41,070 bases of DNA from BMS3ABIN04 sp965554225. GTDB lineage: Bacteria > Bacteroidota > Ignavibacteria > Ignavibacteriales > Melioribacteraceae. The position numbers and the translations under genes are program-made. Under the pieces are notes generated by a model, which saw only the letters and a list, made by a program, of their open reading frames with translations, made no database searches and had not been told where the DNA came from. Positions within the stretch are counted from its first letter, which is position 1, and the number at the start of each line of letters is the position of its first letter. Below are positions 7,643 to 15,405 of this stretch, in pieces. The stretch covers positions 1-41,070 of the forward strand of contig CBEVZC010000013.1 of assembly GCA_965554225.1 (NCBI GenBank), written 5' to 3'.

Positions 7643-8647
7643 ATGAATAAGAAATTAAAAACAATATTTTTTGTTATTGGCATTGCCGTCTTTACTTTTC
7701 TGATTTTCAATTTCGGGATCGGCAATATCATTCGGAATATTCAAAAAACCGGTTGGTGGTTTTTACCTATTATCGGAATTTGGGGCATTGTTTATTTGAT
7801 GAATGCGTGGGCGTGGTATTTTATAATTGACGGTAAGAACAAAGATATTTCTTTTGCCGAAACTTTCTCAATTACACTTAGCGGATTTGCAATTAATTAT
7901 ATAACTCCCGTTGTAAATCTTGGTGGTGAACCTTACAGAATTTTAGCGCTTAAAGAATCCATCGGTCTGCACAATTCGGTTTCTTCAACGGTTCTTTATA
8001 CAATGATTCACTTTCTGTCTCATTTCATTTTTTGGCTTTCGGCAATTGTATTGATGAGTATCTTTTCTCCTTTGTCTGAAACATTGAAAATAATTTTTGC
8101 CGCAGCTTCTTTCGTGCTGATCGTAGCAATTTATTTCTTTATATCCAGGCATAAAAAAGGTGTACTTTTTTCGCTTTATAACTTAATGGATAAAATTCCT
8201 TTCTTAAAATATTATCATAAAAAGTTGAGTTCAAAAGAAGAATCCATAATTAAAATAGACAAAGAAATAACAGACTTTTACAATAAACGGCGCATATCAT
8301 TTTACGTTTCACTTAGTCTCGATTACTTTGCTCGAATTGTTGCTTCTATAGAATTCTACTTTATTCTGAGTTCTATAGGTTTTGATATTTCTATACTCGA
8401 AGCGATATATATAAGCGCCGGATCTTCTTTGATAATGAATATTCTTTTCTTTATGCCGTTTGAATTAGGTACAAGAGAAGGCGGAATTATGCTGATTATG
8501 AGCGGATTAAAATACACTTCGGCAATTGGTATTTATGTCGGACTAGTAAATCGAATTCGCGAATTTTTTTGGATTCTTATAGGACTAATTTTAATTCAGC
8601 TGCACAAAAATAAAACTGCCGATAAAAAAATTTTAGAATCGATATGA
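7643..8647 (+). CDS. Flippase-like (LPG synthase TM-domain) membrane protein
   Basis: This 334-residue protein has about eight hydrophobic segments and matches the pattern of the lysylphosphatidylglycerol synthase transmembrane/UPF0104 family. Typical stretches are NYITPVVNLGGEPYRILALK in the middle and MPFELGTREGGIMLIMSGL near the end. It has no C-terminal aminoacyl-transferase domain, so it corresponds to the flippase half only. Proteins of this type are implicated in flipping lipids or lipid-linked glycans across the inner membrane. It begins one base after the Gfo/Idh stop and overlaps the HAD gene by four bases (ATGA). Its place here fits translocation of the lipid made by the operon before MlaEFD handling. 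The flippase role is inferred from family knowledge. Confidence 0.85.
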   Translation: MNKKLKTIFFVIGIAVFTFLIFNFGIGNIIRNIQKTGWWFLPIIGIWGIVYLMNAWAWYFIIDGKNKDISFAETFSITLSGFAINYITPVVNLGGEPYRILALKESIGLHNSVSSTVLYTMIHFLSHFIFWLSAIVLMSIFSPLSETLKIIFAAASFVLIVAIYFFISRHKKGVLFSLYNLMDKIPFLKYYHKKLSSKEESIIKIDKEITDFYNKRRISFYVSLSLDYFARIVASIEFYFILSSIGFDISILEAIYISAGSSLIMNILFFMPFELGTREGGIMLIMSGLKYTSAIGIYVGLVNRIREFFWILIGLILIQLHKNKTADKKILESI

Positions 8648-9375
8648 TAAACTTTAAAGAAATAGATGCTTTCCTATTCGACTTTGGAGGAACCTTGGAT
8701 ACAAACGGAACTCATTGGAGTGAAAAATTTTGGGAAGTTTATCAAAAGTTCAATGTTCCTATTGATTATGAGCTGTATAGAGAGGCTTATGTAAATTCTG
8801 AACCGAATGTTCAGAAATCCATTAAACATAACGATAATCTTTATACAACATTGTTGACTCAAATTTCACTTCAAATTGATTATCTTTATAAAAAAAATGT
8901 CAGTTTACCCGGAGACAAAAACATTTTAAAAAATATGATTTCTGAAGTTTGCTATAAAGATGTGATTAGTAACATAACCGACATCAAGCCATTACTGAAA
9001 GCCTTAAAATTAGGTTACAAAATCGGATTAGTATCAAACTTTTATGGAAACGTAAGAGCTGTTTGTGAAAACCTGGAAATTGGTTCTTATTTTGATGTTT
9101 TTGTGGATTCAACGGAATTGAAAATTAGTAAACCCGATCCGAAAATTTTTGACGTAGCAATTGAAATATTAAAATCAACTCCGGAAAGGACAGTTGTAAT
9201 TGGTGATTCCTATGATAGAGATATTATACCGGCAAAAAAAATAGGATGTAAAACTGTTTGGCTGAAAGGGAAAAGCTGGAAAAATGAAGAGAACAATGAA
9301 GCTGCAGATGTTATAATTAGTTCTCTGTTTGAATTGAAAAAGTTTTTAGGGAAAACATATAGTGAGAAAATTTAA
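8644..9375 (+). CDS. HAD-superfamily hydrolase (subfamily IA-like)
   Basis: This is a 243-residue soluble protein with the four HAD motifs. Motif I is FDFGGTLD with nucleophile D13, motif II is GLVSNF, motif III is the lysine in ISKPDPKIF, and motif IV is VVIGDSYDRDI. An alpha-helical cap lies between motifs I and II. The second acidic residue of motif I (normally Asp at +2) is Gly15, as in some other FDxGG-type members. The protein is most likely a phosphatase. Candidate substrates from context are inositol-1-phosphate or a phosphatidylinositol-phosphate intermediate. The start overlaps the flippase stop as ATGA, a sign of translational coupling. Function on a lipid-bound phosphate is inference. 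Confidence 0.85.
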   Translation: MINFKEIDAFLFDFGGTLDTNGTHWSEKFWEVYQKFNVPIDYELYREAYVNSEPNVQKSIKHNDNLYTTLLTQISLQIDYLYKKNVSLPGDKNILKNMISEVCYKDVISNITDIKPLLKALKLGYKIGLVSNFYGNVRAVCENLEIGSYFDVFVDSTELKISKPDPKIFDVAIEILKSTPERTVVIGDSYDRDIIPAKKIGCKTVWLKGKSWKNEENNEAADVIISSLFELKKFLGKTYSEKI

Positions 9376-9387
9376 TAATTAAAATTT

Positions 9388-9391
9388 GGAG
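9388..9391 (+). promoter_or_regulatory. Ribosome binding site that fixes the start at 9398
   Basis: GGAG ends six bases before the ATG at 9398. A TTG codon in frame at 9386 overlaps this site and could be miscalled as the start, but the ATG with this spacing is the better choice. Confidence 0.7.
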
Positions 9392-9397
9392 AAAAAA

Positions 9398-10741
9398 ATG
9401 TTAAATAATCCATCAAAACCTCAAGGTAAATTAGGTGTTTTAATAGTTGGTCTTAGCGGTGCAGTATCAACAACATTTTTAGCCGGCACTTTTGCAGTCC
9501 GTAAAGGGAAAGCCAATCCAATAGGATCATTAACTCAAATGGGAACTATACGTATAGGAAAAAGAATTGACTCAAACTTTCCTAAAATTAAGGATTTTGT
9601 TCCCCTTGCTGATCTAAATGATTTAGTATTCGGAGGGTGGGATATTAGAAATGAAAATACTTATGAAAGCGCAAAAATTGCACAAGTACTTAAAGATAGC
9701 GACTTAAACGATGTTAGAAAAGAGCTTGAAAATATCCATCCGATGAAAGCCGTATTTCAAAAAAAATATGCAAAGCGGTTGGAGGGCAATTGGGTAAAAA
9801 AAGGCGAGACTAAATATGAATTGATGGAACAGTTAAGAGACGACATTAAATCTTTTAAGCTTAGCAACGGTCTCAATAGAATTGTTGTGATTTGGGCGGG
9901 AAGTACGGAAATATATATTCCTATACAATCTGTTCATACAACTCTAAGAAATTTTGAGGTGGGGATGAGAGAAAATGATGATAATATATCGCCAAGTATG
10001 TTATATGCTTATGCTGCAATCTCGGAAGGAGTTCCTTACATAATGGGCGCTCCTAATTTGGCAATTGATACTCCTGCATTAATTGAATACGCGAAACAGC
10101 AAAATGTTCCTATTGCAGGTAAAGATTTTAAGACAGGACAAACCATGCTGAAGACAGTTATTGCCCCGATGCTAAAAGCAAGAATGCTGGGATTGAACGG
10201 TTGGTTCTCAAGTAATATTTTAGGAAACAGAGATGGCGAAGTACTTGATGACCCGGACAATTTTAAAACAAAAGAGGAAAGTAAACTGTCCGTTTTGGAC
10301 GGGATTCTTCAACCGGAGCTATATCCTGAACTTTACGAAAATCATTATCATAAAGTAAGAATAAATTACTATCCGCCGCGCGGCGATAATAAAGAAGGCT
10401 GGGATAATATAGATATTTTCGGCTGGCTTGGATATCCTATGCAGCTAAAAATAGATTTTCTATGCCGCGACTCAATTCTTGCCGCTCCTATTGTGCTCGA
10501 TTTAATTTTATTTGCCGACCTTGCTCAAAGAAGCGGTATGAACGGTGTTCAAGAATGGTTGTCATTTTATTTCAAAAGTCCAATGCACGACGTTGATAAA
10601 GTACCTGAACACGATTTATTCATTCAATTGATGAAACTGAAAAATACATTAAGAAAACTTATGAATGAGCATCCTATTACACATTTGGATACAAATGGTG
10701 TTGAAGAATTTGATGAATCAATCGAAACTGCGTTAGAATAA
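9398..10741 (+). CDS. ino1: myo-Inositol-1-phosphate synthase
   Basis: This 447-residue enzyme converts glucose-6-phosphate to L-myo-inositol-1-phosphate in an NAD-dependent cyclisation, the committed step to all inositol compounds. The N-terminal nucleotide loop is GVLIVGLSGAVSTTFLAG, followed by PIGSLTQMGTIRIGKR and FGGWDI. The central catalytic region contains GMRENDDNISPSMLYAYAA, GKDFKTGQTMLK and GLNGWFSSNILGNRDGEVL, all hallmarks of the MIPS family, and DIFGWLGYPMQLKIDFLCRDS lies near the end. Length fits bacterial members. It is the last gene of the run, 22 bases after the HAD gene, and is the best anchor for interpreting the operon as inositol-related. No inositol catabolism genes are nearby, which favours biosynthesis. 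Confidence 0.96.
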   Translation: MLNNPSKPQGKLGVLIVGLSGAVSTTFLAGTFAVRKGKANPIGSLTQMGTIRIGKRIDSNFPKIKDFVPLADLNDLVFGGWDIRNENTYESAKIAQVLKDSDLNDVRKELENIHPMKAVFQKKYAKRLEGNWVKKGETKYELMEQLRDDIKSFKLSNGLNRIVVIWAGSTEIYIPIQSVHTTLRNFEVGMRENDDNISPSMLYAYAAISEGVPYIMGAPNLAIDTPALIEYAKQQNVPIAGKDFKTGQTMLKTVIAPMLKARMLGLNGWFSSNILGNRDGEVLDDPDNFKTKEESKLSVLDGILQPELYPELYENHYHKVRINYYPPRGDNKEGWDNIDIFGWLGYPMQLKIDFLCRDSILAAPIVLDLILFADLAQRSGMNGVQEWLSFYFKSPMHDVDKVPEHDLFIQLMKLKNTLRKLMNEHPITHLDTNGVEEFDESIETALE

Positions 10742-10849
10742 CAAGTTTTGTAAATCCGGTGGGTTATTTAACAAGACGATAGCATTATAATATTTAATTA
10801 TATATAAATAATTAAACATTTAATAAAAAATAACTAGGGGAAGATTATT

Positions 10850-12703
10850 ATGAAAATTAAATATTTACATATTGTAAATAGCATGATCTTGGTATTGTTT
10901 TTAATTGCTTTATCTTCAAAAATTTCATTAGCACAAAGCATGGATTATCCTATCTTGATCTCAATGAAACCTGTGAATAAAATTGTAAGTCCCGGACAAA
11001 AGTCGGCTGTAATAATTAAGTTCAAAATTCCACGCGGTTATTGGTTAGGAAGCAGTGATCCGTCTGCGAGGAATCCTGCGGCTACGGTAATTAAAATGGG
11101 ACAGAAAGATAAATTTCATTTCAGCCGACCTATATTTCCAAAACCTATAGCAAGCGGAGTGCCGGTTCATAAAGGGAACACCTATATCCATCAAGGTGAG
11201 ATCAGTGTTGTAGTTCCCTTTACAACTAATAAAAACTTAGCTGGCGGAGAATACAAAGTTACGGCTAAAATTACATACACTCCCGGATTAAATGCAGGTC
11301 AGCTTATAACTCATATTAACGAGGAATATAGTACAACTGTTAAAGTTGTTCCCGAAGCTCATGTAGCTCAGGCAAGAATACCGGGACCGACAATTGGAGA
11401 TGTCCCGCAAGATTTTCTTGTTAAAGAAGAAATAGTAGAATTGAAGCAGCCGTTAAAAACTCTTTTATATCGTTGGCCGGAACATACTGCGATACCGGAT
11501 TTTTTACATTTTCTTTGGGTCGATCCTGAAAACCATGGAAAACATATTCAAACAGTTTGGGCGCCATTTATCGGTAATACGGAAAATAACGGTTTAACTG
11601 TTGGCGGAAGTGTTGCATTGCTAAACTTGACACCTGAGGGAATAATGACCGGATTGTTCCAATTCCGTGCCTTGTATAATGAAACTTTCGGAACAACATT
11701 TGCCCTCGAGATGGTAAGTTGTCCGGCAGCATATTTTAATTATTGGCTTTCAAGTGAAATATCTACAAACGGAGAAGACCAACAGATTCATTTTCACAAC
11801 GAGAATTTAACAATCGGAGCCGACGATAGATTCGGTTATGAGGTCCAACTTGATGTGTTCAAAGATCCGCGTTATAGATTTTACGGACTTGGTGCCGGCA
11901 CAAAGGAAGAAGACAAAACTGTTTATTCACATAGCGAATCCGGAGTAGTTCTGGATCTTTATTGGCTGCCGGTTGATCATTTAAGATTTGCGATAGGCGG
12001 TAAATACCGTTCGGTTGCAGTTAATGATGCAGCAGCCGATTTTAGAGGAAATGAAACTTTTACAACTTCCGAAACAGGAGCCGGAGGAAAATTTGCATCT
12101 GTTGCCGGAATAAAAGGCGCAACAATTGCCGGAGAAAGAGTTAGTGTAGTTTACGATCATAGGAATTCAGAATTCCTTCCAACTGACGGTTTTTACGGAA
12201 AAGTTACCGGTGAATACAACCAGGTATTGGATCAGGTTAAAACCAGCTCGGAGCAAGTTGATAATTATGGAAGGCTACTTGTAGACCTAAGGCAATATTT
12301 CTCAACTATCGATCAGCAGTTTACGTTTTTAATTAGGAATTCGTGGACACTTACTACAAGTGAAAATATTCCGTTTTTCGATCAAGCATCTATCGGCGGT
12401 GATTTCTCGGATCGTGCATTTGACAGAGGAAGATTTTTCGGTCAGCACATGGGATTTTTAAGTATGGAATTTCGTTATCAAGCGTTTCATATAGATTTGA
12501 TGGGAACTCCTTGGACTATAGAGCTTGCACCGTTTTTAGATATGAGTCAAGTTTTTAACGATAATTCTCTACAAGGAAGGTTTAATCTTAATCCCGGAAT
12601 GAGCATGAGAATGCTTAACAAACCTAATGTTGGAATGGTTGGAAACATTGCTTACGGTCAAGATGGAATAATTCTAACAGGTGGAGTACAATTGCCGTTC
12701 TAA
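10850..12703 (+). CDS. Outer-membrane barrel with DsbD-alpha-like N-domain
   Basis: The 617-residue protein starts with a signal peptide (cleavage likely after ISLA, about residue 28). Next comes an Ig-like domain (about 35-165) resembling the N-terminal DsbD-alpha domain (VSPGQKSAVIIKFKIPRGYW, later GEISVVVPF and GGEYKVTAKITYTPG), but without its redox cysteines. The C-terminal part (about 215-617) is an Omp85/BamA-type barrel: RFYGLGAGT, VVYDHRNSEFLPTDGFYGKV, GGDFSDRAFDRGRFFG, and a terminal phenylalanine as barrel-assembly signal. No POTRA domains are visible. A strong AGGGGAAG site precedes the ATG. It lies 108 bases after ino1 and ends at a terminator, so it may be cotranscribed and could serve as outer-membrane partner of the lipid system. 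That role is speculative. Confidence 0.82.
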   Translation: MKIKYLHIVNSMILVLFLIALSSKISLAQSMDYPILISMKPVNKIVSPGQKSAVIIKFKIPRGYWLGSSDPSARNPAATVIKMGQKDKFHFSRPIFPKPIASGVPVHKGNTYIHQGEISVVVPFTTNKNLAGGEYKVTAKITYTPGLNAGQLITHINEEYSTTVKVVPEAHVAQARIPGPTIGDVPQDFLVKEEIVELKQPLKTLLYRWPEHTAIPDFLHFLWVDPENHGKHIQTVWAPFIGNTENNGLTVGGSVALLNLTPEGIMTGLFQFRALYNETFGTTFALEMVSCPAAYFNYWLSSEISTNGEDQQIHFHNENLTIGADDRFGYEVQLDVFKDPRYRFYGLGAGTKEEDKTVYSHSESGVVLDLYWLPVDHLRFAIGGKYRSVAVNDAAADFRGNETFTTSETGAGGKFASVAGIKGATIAGERVSVVYDHRNSEFLPTDGFYGKVTGEYNQVLDQVKTSSEQVDNYGRLLVDLRQYFSTIDQQFTFLIRNSWTLTTSENIPFFDQASIGGDFSDRAFDRGRFFGQHMGFLSMEFRYQAFHIDLMGTPWTIELAPFLDMSQVFNDNSLQGRFNLNPGMSMRMLNKPNVGMVGNIAYGQDGIILTGGVQLPF

Positions 12704-12721
12704 AAATTGAAGGGGTAACTT

Positions 12722-12755
12722 ATGCCGCAGTTTGTAAAAAATTGCGGCATTTTTT
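12722..12755 (+). terminator. Rho-independent terminator
   Basis: An 8-bp perfect stem, ATGCCGCA (12722-12729) with TGCGGCAT (12743-12750), encloses a 13-base loop and runs into a T tract. It sits 18 bases after the barrel gene and should end transcription of the left-arm unit. Its T tract overlaps the stop codon of the convergent gene at 12754. Confidence 0.9.
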
Positions 12756-13140
12756 AAAACATAGTATTATTATTTTTTGATGTTTCGGGAATTATTTGTA
12801 ATACATCCCAATGCTCAACAATTTTTCCATTATCATCTAGACGGAAAATATCAATCCCCGCATAGTTTTTATCTCCCGGCCATTCTTGGAAGCAATGTAA
12901 AACGACATAATTCTCTTCTGCAATAGCTCTCTTAAAATGTACTTTCTTCCCCGGATACTCTTTAGCCATTTTAATGAAGTATTCTATAAATGCTTTTTTC
13001 CCATCTCCAACCTCGGGATTATGCTGTATGTATTCATCACCGGAATATTTTTCAATAGCTTCTGCCGGCTTGTTTTGGTTAAACATCAAGTCGTAAAATG
13101 CAATTGCGTTTTTTTTGTTCTTTTCAAGTGAATTTCCCAT
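12754..13140 (-). CDS. SnoaL-like / NTF2-fold protein
   Basis: The 128-residue protein has the pattern of SnoaL-like NTF2-fold proteins: an N-terminal helix (AIAFYDLMFNQNKPAEAIEKY), YIQHNPEVGDGKKAFIEYF, and GIDIFRLDDNGKIVEHWDVLQ near the end. Such proteins are small cone-shaped barrels with diverse or unknown activities, including polyketide cyclases and isomerases. No signal peptide or membrane segment is visible. It is convergent with the outer-membrane barrel gene and lies upstream in the minus direction of no obvious partner, since lysA starts about 1.3 kb further right. The specific function cannot be inferred. Confidence 0.85.
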   Translation of the reverse strand: MGNSLEKNKKNAIAFYDLMFNQNKPAEAIEKYSGDEYIQHNPEVGDGKKAFIEYFIKMAKEYPGKKVHFKRAIAEENYVVLHCFQEWPGDKNYAGIDIFRLDDNGKIVEHWDVLQIIPETSKNNNTMF

Positions 13141-13229
13141 GAACCTTTCCTTAATTATTTCAAGAATTAATAGCTTGTATGCAGATTAAGATTACGACTA
13201 TTAGTTAGATTAAAAACTAAATAAAAAAA

Positions 13230-14501
13230 TTAAAATAGTTCTGGGATTATCTTTTCATCATACATAAGATGTTCGTATGTCTCACGGCCTCTTGCAATGT
13301 AAAATTTGTCTTTATCAACAATTACTTCCGCCGGCCGTCTTCTGCCGTTGTAGTTTGATGCCATTACCATTCCGTATGCGCCCGCAGACATAACGGCAAG
13401 TTTTTCTCCCGGTTTACATCTGCTTATTTCTCTTCCCTTGGCTAAAAAGTCTCCGCTTTCACAAACAGGTCCTACAACGTCTGCAACTATATCTTCTCTA
13501 TTATTTAACATAACCGGTTGAATGTGATGATATGCTTTATAAATACTAGGTCTAAGCAAATCAGTCATAGATGCATCCACTATTATAAAATTTTTATCAT
13601 GATTCATTTTTGTATAAAGTACTTTGGTCAATAATATTCCACCGTTTGCAGTTAAGTATCTGCCAGGCTCAATACTTACATTGCAATTCAATGGTTTCAG
13701 GATTGGCAATAATGCTTGCGCTAAATCCTCCGGAGTAAAAGGATTTTCGTCGTTGTAAACAACACCCATTCCGCCGCCGATATCAAAATGAGTTAAGTTT
13801 ATATCTTTAGATTTCAGTTCGGTAAAAATATTCGCTAATTTCGTAACCGCTTCTATAAAAGGAGACAACTCGGTTATTTGAGAACCGATATGCATATCTA
13901 TTCCAACCGGTTTTAAGTTGCTCAGTTTTGATGCTTCCTTGAATACATTTATTGCTTGGGTAGAATCAATACCGAATTTATTTTCCGCCAGACCGGTAGA
14001 AATATATGGATGTGTCTTCGGATCAACGTCCGGATTTATTCTAATAGCGATTGGCGCAACAACATTTAATTCTTCCGCAATTTTGTTTATCAAGTGGATT
14101 TCTTCCGCTGATTCTGCCTTAATAAACTTTATGTTTTTTTCTAATCCTAATTTAATCTCGTGCTCCGTTTTACCGACACCGGTAAGAATTATTTTGTCCG
14201 TTCTAACACCAGCTGCTAAAGCTCTTAATAATTCACCTTCGGAGTTTACATCAATTCCGCTGCCCAAGTCCGAAAATATTTTAATTACGTTTAGATTAAA
14301 ATTAGATTTTACCGCAAAAAAAATAGTATGATCAATTTTACCGAAAGCAAAATCAAAATTTCTATATTTATCTTCAAAAAATTTTTTGCTGTAAACATAA
14401 ACGGGAGTTCCAACTTTGTCAGTTATTGATTTGATATTTACTTCTTCACAGTAAAGTTGATTGTCCTTATGCGTAAAATAACCGGAATTAAAAAGTTTCA
14501 T
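13230..14501 (-). CDS. lysA: Diaminopimelate decarboxylase
   Basis: This 423-residue fold-type III PLP enzyme catalyses the last step of lysine synthesis, meso-diaminopimelate to L-lysine and CO2. The PLP lysine is K65 in FFAVKSNFNLNV. Further marks are the glycine-rich phosphate site DIGGGMGV, SIEPGRYL, and the GPVCESGDFLAKGRE segment contributed across the dimer. Length and motif order match LysA well, which separates it from ornithine/arginine decarboxylases. It is transcribed with, or just downstream of, the secreted hypothetical at 14597-15109, from which it is separated by 95 bases. Confidence 0.96.
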   Translation of the reverse strand: MKLFNSGYFTHKDNQLYCEEVNIKSITDKVGTPVYVYSKKFFEDKYRNFDFAFGKIDHTIFFAVKSNFNLNVIKIFSDLGSGIDVNSEGELLRALAAGVRTDKIILTGVGKTEHEIKLGLEKNIKFIKAESAEEIHLINKIAEELNVVAPIAIRINPDVDPKTHPYISTGLAENKFGIDSTQAINVFKEASKLSNLKPVGIDMHIGSQITELSPFIEAVTKLANIFTELKSKDINLTHFDIGGGMGVVYNDENPFTPEDLAQALLPILKPLNCNVSIEPGRYLTANGGILLTKVLYTKMNHDKNFIIVDASMTDLLRPSIYKAYHHIQPVMLNNREDIVADVVGPVCESGDFLAKGREISRCKPGEKLAVMSAGAYGMVMASNYNGRRRPAEVIVDKDKFYIARGRETYEHLMYDEKIIPELF

Positions 14502-14535
14502 AATATATCTTAATTTGATTGAAAGATTTGGTTAG

Positions 14536-14543
14536 CAAAAATA
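14536..14543 (-). promoter_or_regulatory. Possible Bacteroidota-type -7 element before lysA
   Basis: On the minus strand this octamer fits TAnnTTTG, the -7 consensus of Bacteroidota primary sigma factors, and lies 34 bases before the lysA ATG. The -33 region is weak, and use of this promoter class in the host is assumed. Confidence 0.3.
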
Positions 14544-14596
14544 CCAAAATATTAATTAATCGAAATTGAAAAGTAAAATATCTGAAATTAACTGAA

Positions 14597-15109
14597 TTAT
14601 TTTGTTCGTTCCTTTTTAGTTCGATCAAAACCGAGTCCGTATTTTGAAACATGCTGGTAAAGCAAAAAAGCAGCAGCGGCACCTTGAGCATATCCTAATA
14701 TTTTACCAAAAAGTCCTAAACTATGCTGTGAGTTTTGGCTTCGCATTGACATGAGATAGTTAGAAATACTGGAGTTTATTATTCCTTGAGATTGGAAACC
14801 GTTGAGATTCTGCCGGCTGAGGGGGGAAAAAAAGGGAGAGAGATTGAATTCCAAACTATTCTTTAGACTAAGCATCATCATATTCCTAATAAAAAACGGA
14901 TTAGCTTTTTTAAGCTTAAGTACATTTTCGTTTGTCCGGGTTGAATCTTGAAGCGAAGAATTACTTATACCGGAATCGCTTGTTACAGATGAATCTTGAA
15001 TACTCGTAAATACAATGTGCTTTGTAAACCCGAAGTTTTGCGCAGAAGAACGGAAGGCAAAAACCGGAATAGTAAAAATCAAAATACTTATTATAAGTAG
15101 TTTTTTCAT
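14597..15109 (-). CDS. Hypothetical secreted protein
   Basis: I do not recognise this 170-residue protein. It begins with a typical signal peptide (MKKLLIISILIFTIPVFA, probably cleaved near the FRSSA/Q boundary). A serine/threonine- and asparagine-rich middle region follows, then a short hydrophobic stretch near residues 137-152 (GYAQGAAAAFLLYQHV) and a basic C-terminus. It may be periplasmic or loosely membrane-associated. It lies upstream of lysA on the same strand and diverges from leuS. Codon use resembles the neighbours. The signal peptide and length make a real gene likely. Confidence 0.6.
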   Translation of the reverse strand: MKKLLIISILIFTIPVFAFRSSAQNFGFTKHIVFTSIQDSSVTSDSGISNSSLQDSTRTNENVLKLKKANPFFIRNMMMLSLKNSLEFNLSPFFSPLSRQNLNGFQSQGIINSSISNYLMSMRSQNSQHSLGLFGKILGYAQGAAAAFLLYQHVSKYGLGFDRTKKERTK

Positions 15110-15405
15110 TTTGATAGTCTTAGTATTCGATTTTAATTTGACAAAAATTTGTTCCTCAAAGTTCCTGATTAAATTTTTTGTAAAAATTTGCGGGTAAATT
15201 TATGCAATTTCATTTATTTCCCAATTCTCCATTTTATCGCGGCGTAGCGTAGCGAAGCCGGAGCAACCAACCAATAATCAATCATTTAGTCATTCAATCA
15301 CAGTTTTTATTTCCTGTTCGTCAACTATTGCACTCATATTCTTGCTAAACCATTTCTAATTTAATAATTTTATCTTTCTTAATAATTTTTAATAGAGCTA
15401 CAATA
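15110..15405. other. Divergent intergenic region with a G+C-rich patch
   Basis: This gap separates the minus-strand secreted hypothetical from leuS and should contain promoters for both. No clear promoter pair was found. Bases 15238-15268 are strikingly G+C-rich for this genome, with TAGCG repeated and an imperfect inverted repeat. The following bases are rich in CAAT/AATC-like words. No gene is visible. Confidence 0.5.

Noticed and set aside
7643..8647. Full lysylphosphatidylglycerol synthase (MprF)
   Set aside because: The protein is 334 residues and has only the membrane domain. The C-terminal aminoacyl-transferase domain is missing.
13918..14331. 137-codon plus-strand open frame opposite lysA
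   Set aside because: It is a shadow of the lysA reading frame, with no ribosome binding site and no recognisable motif.
14488..14691. 67-codon minus-strand frame across the lysA upstream region
   Set aside because: It overlaps both lysA and the secreted hypothetical in another frame and has no ribosome binding site.
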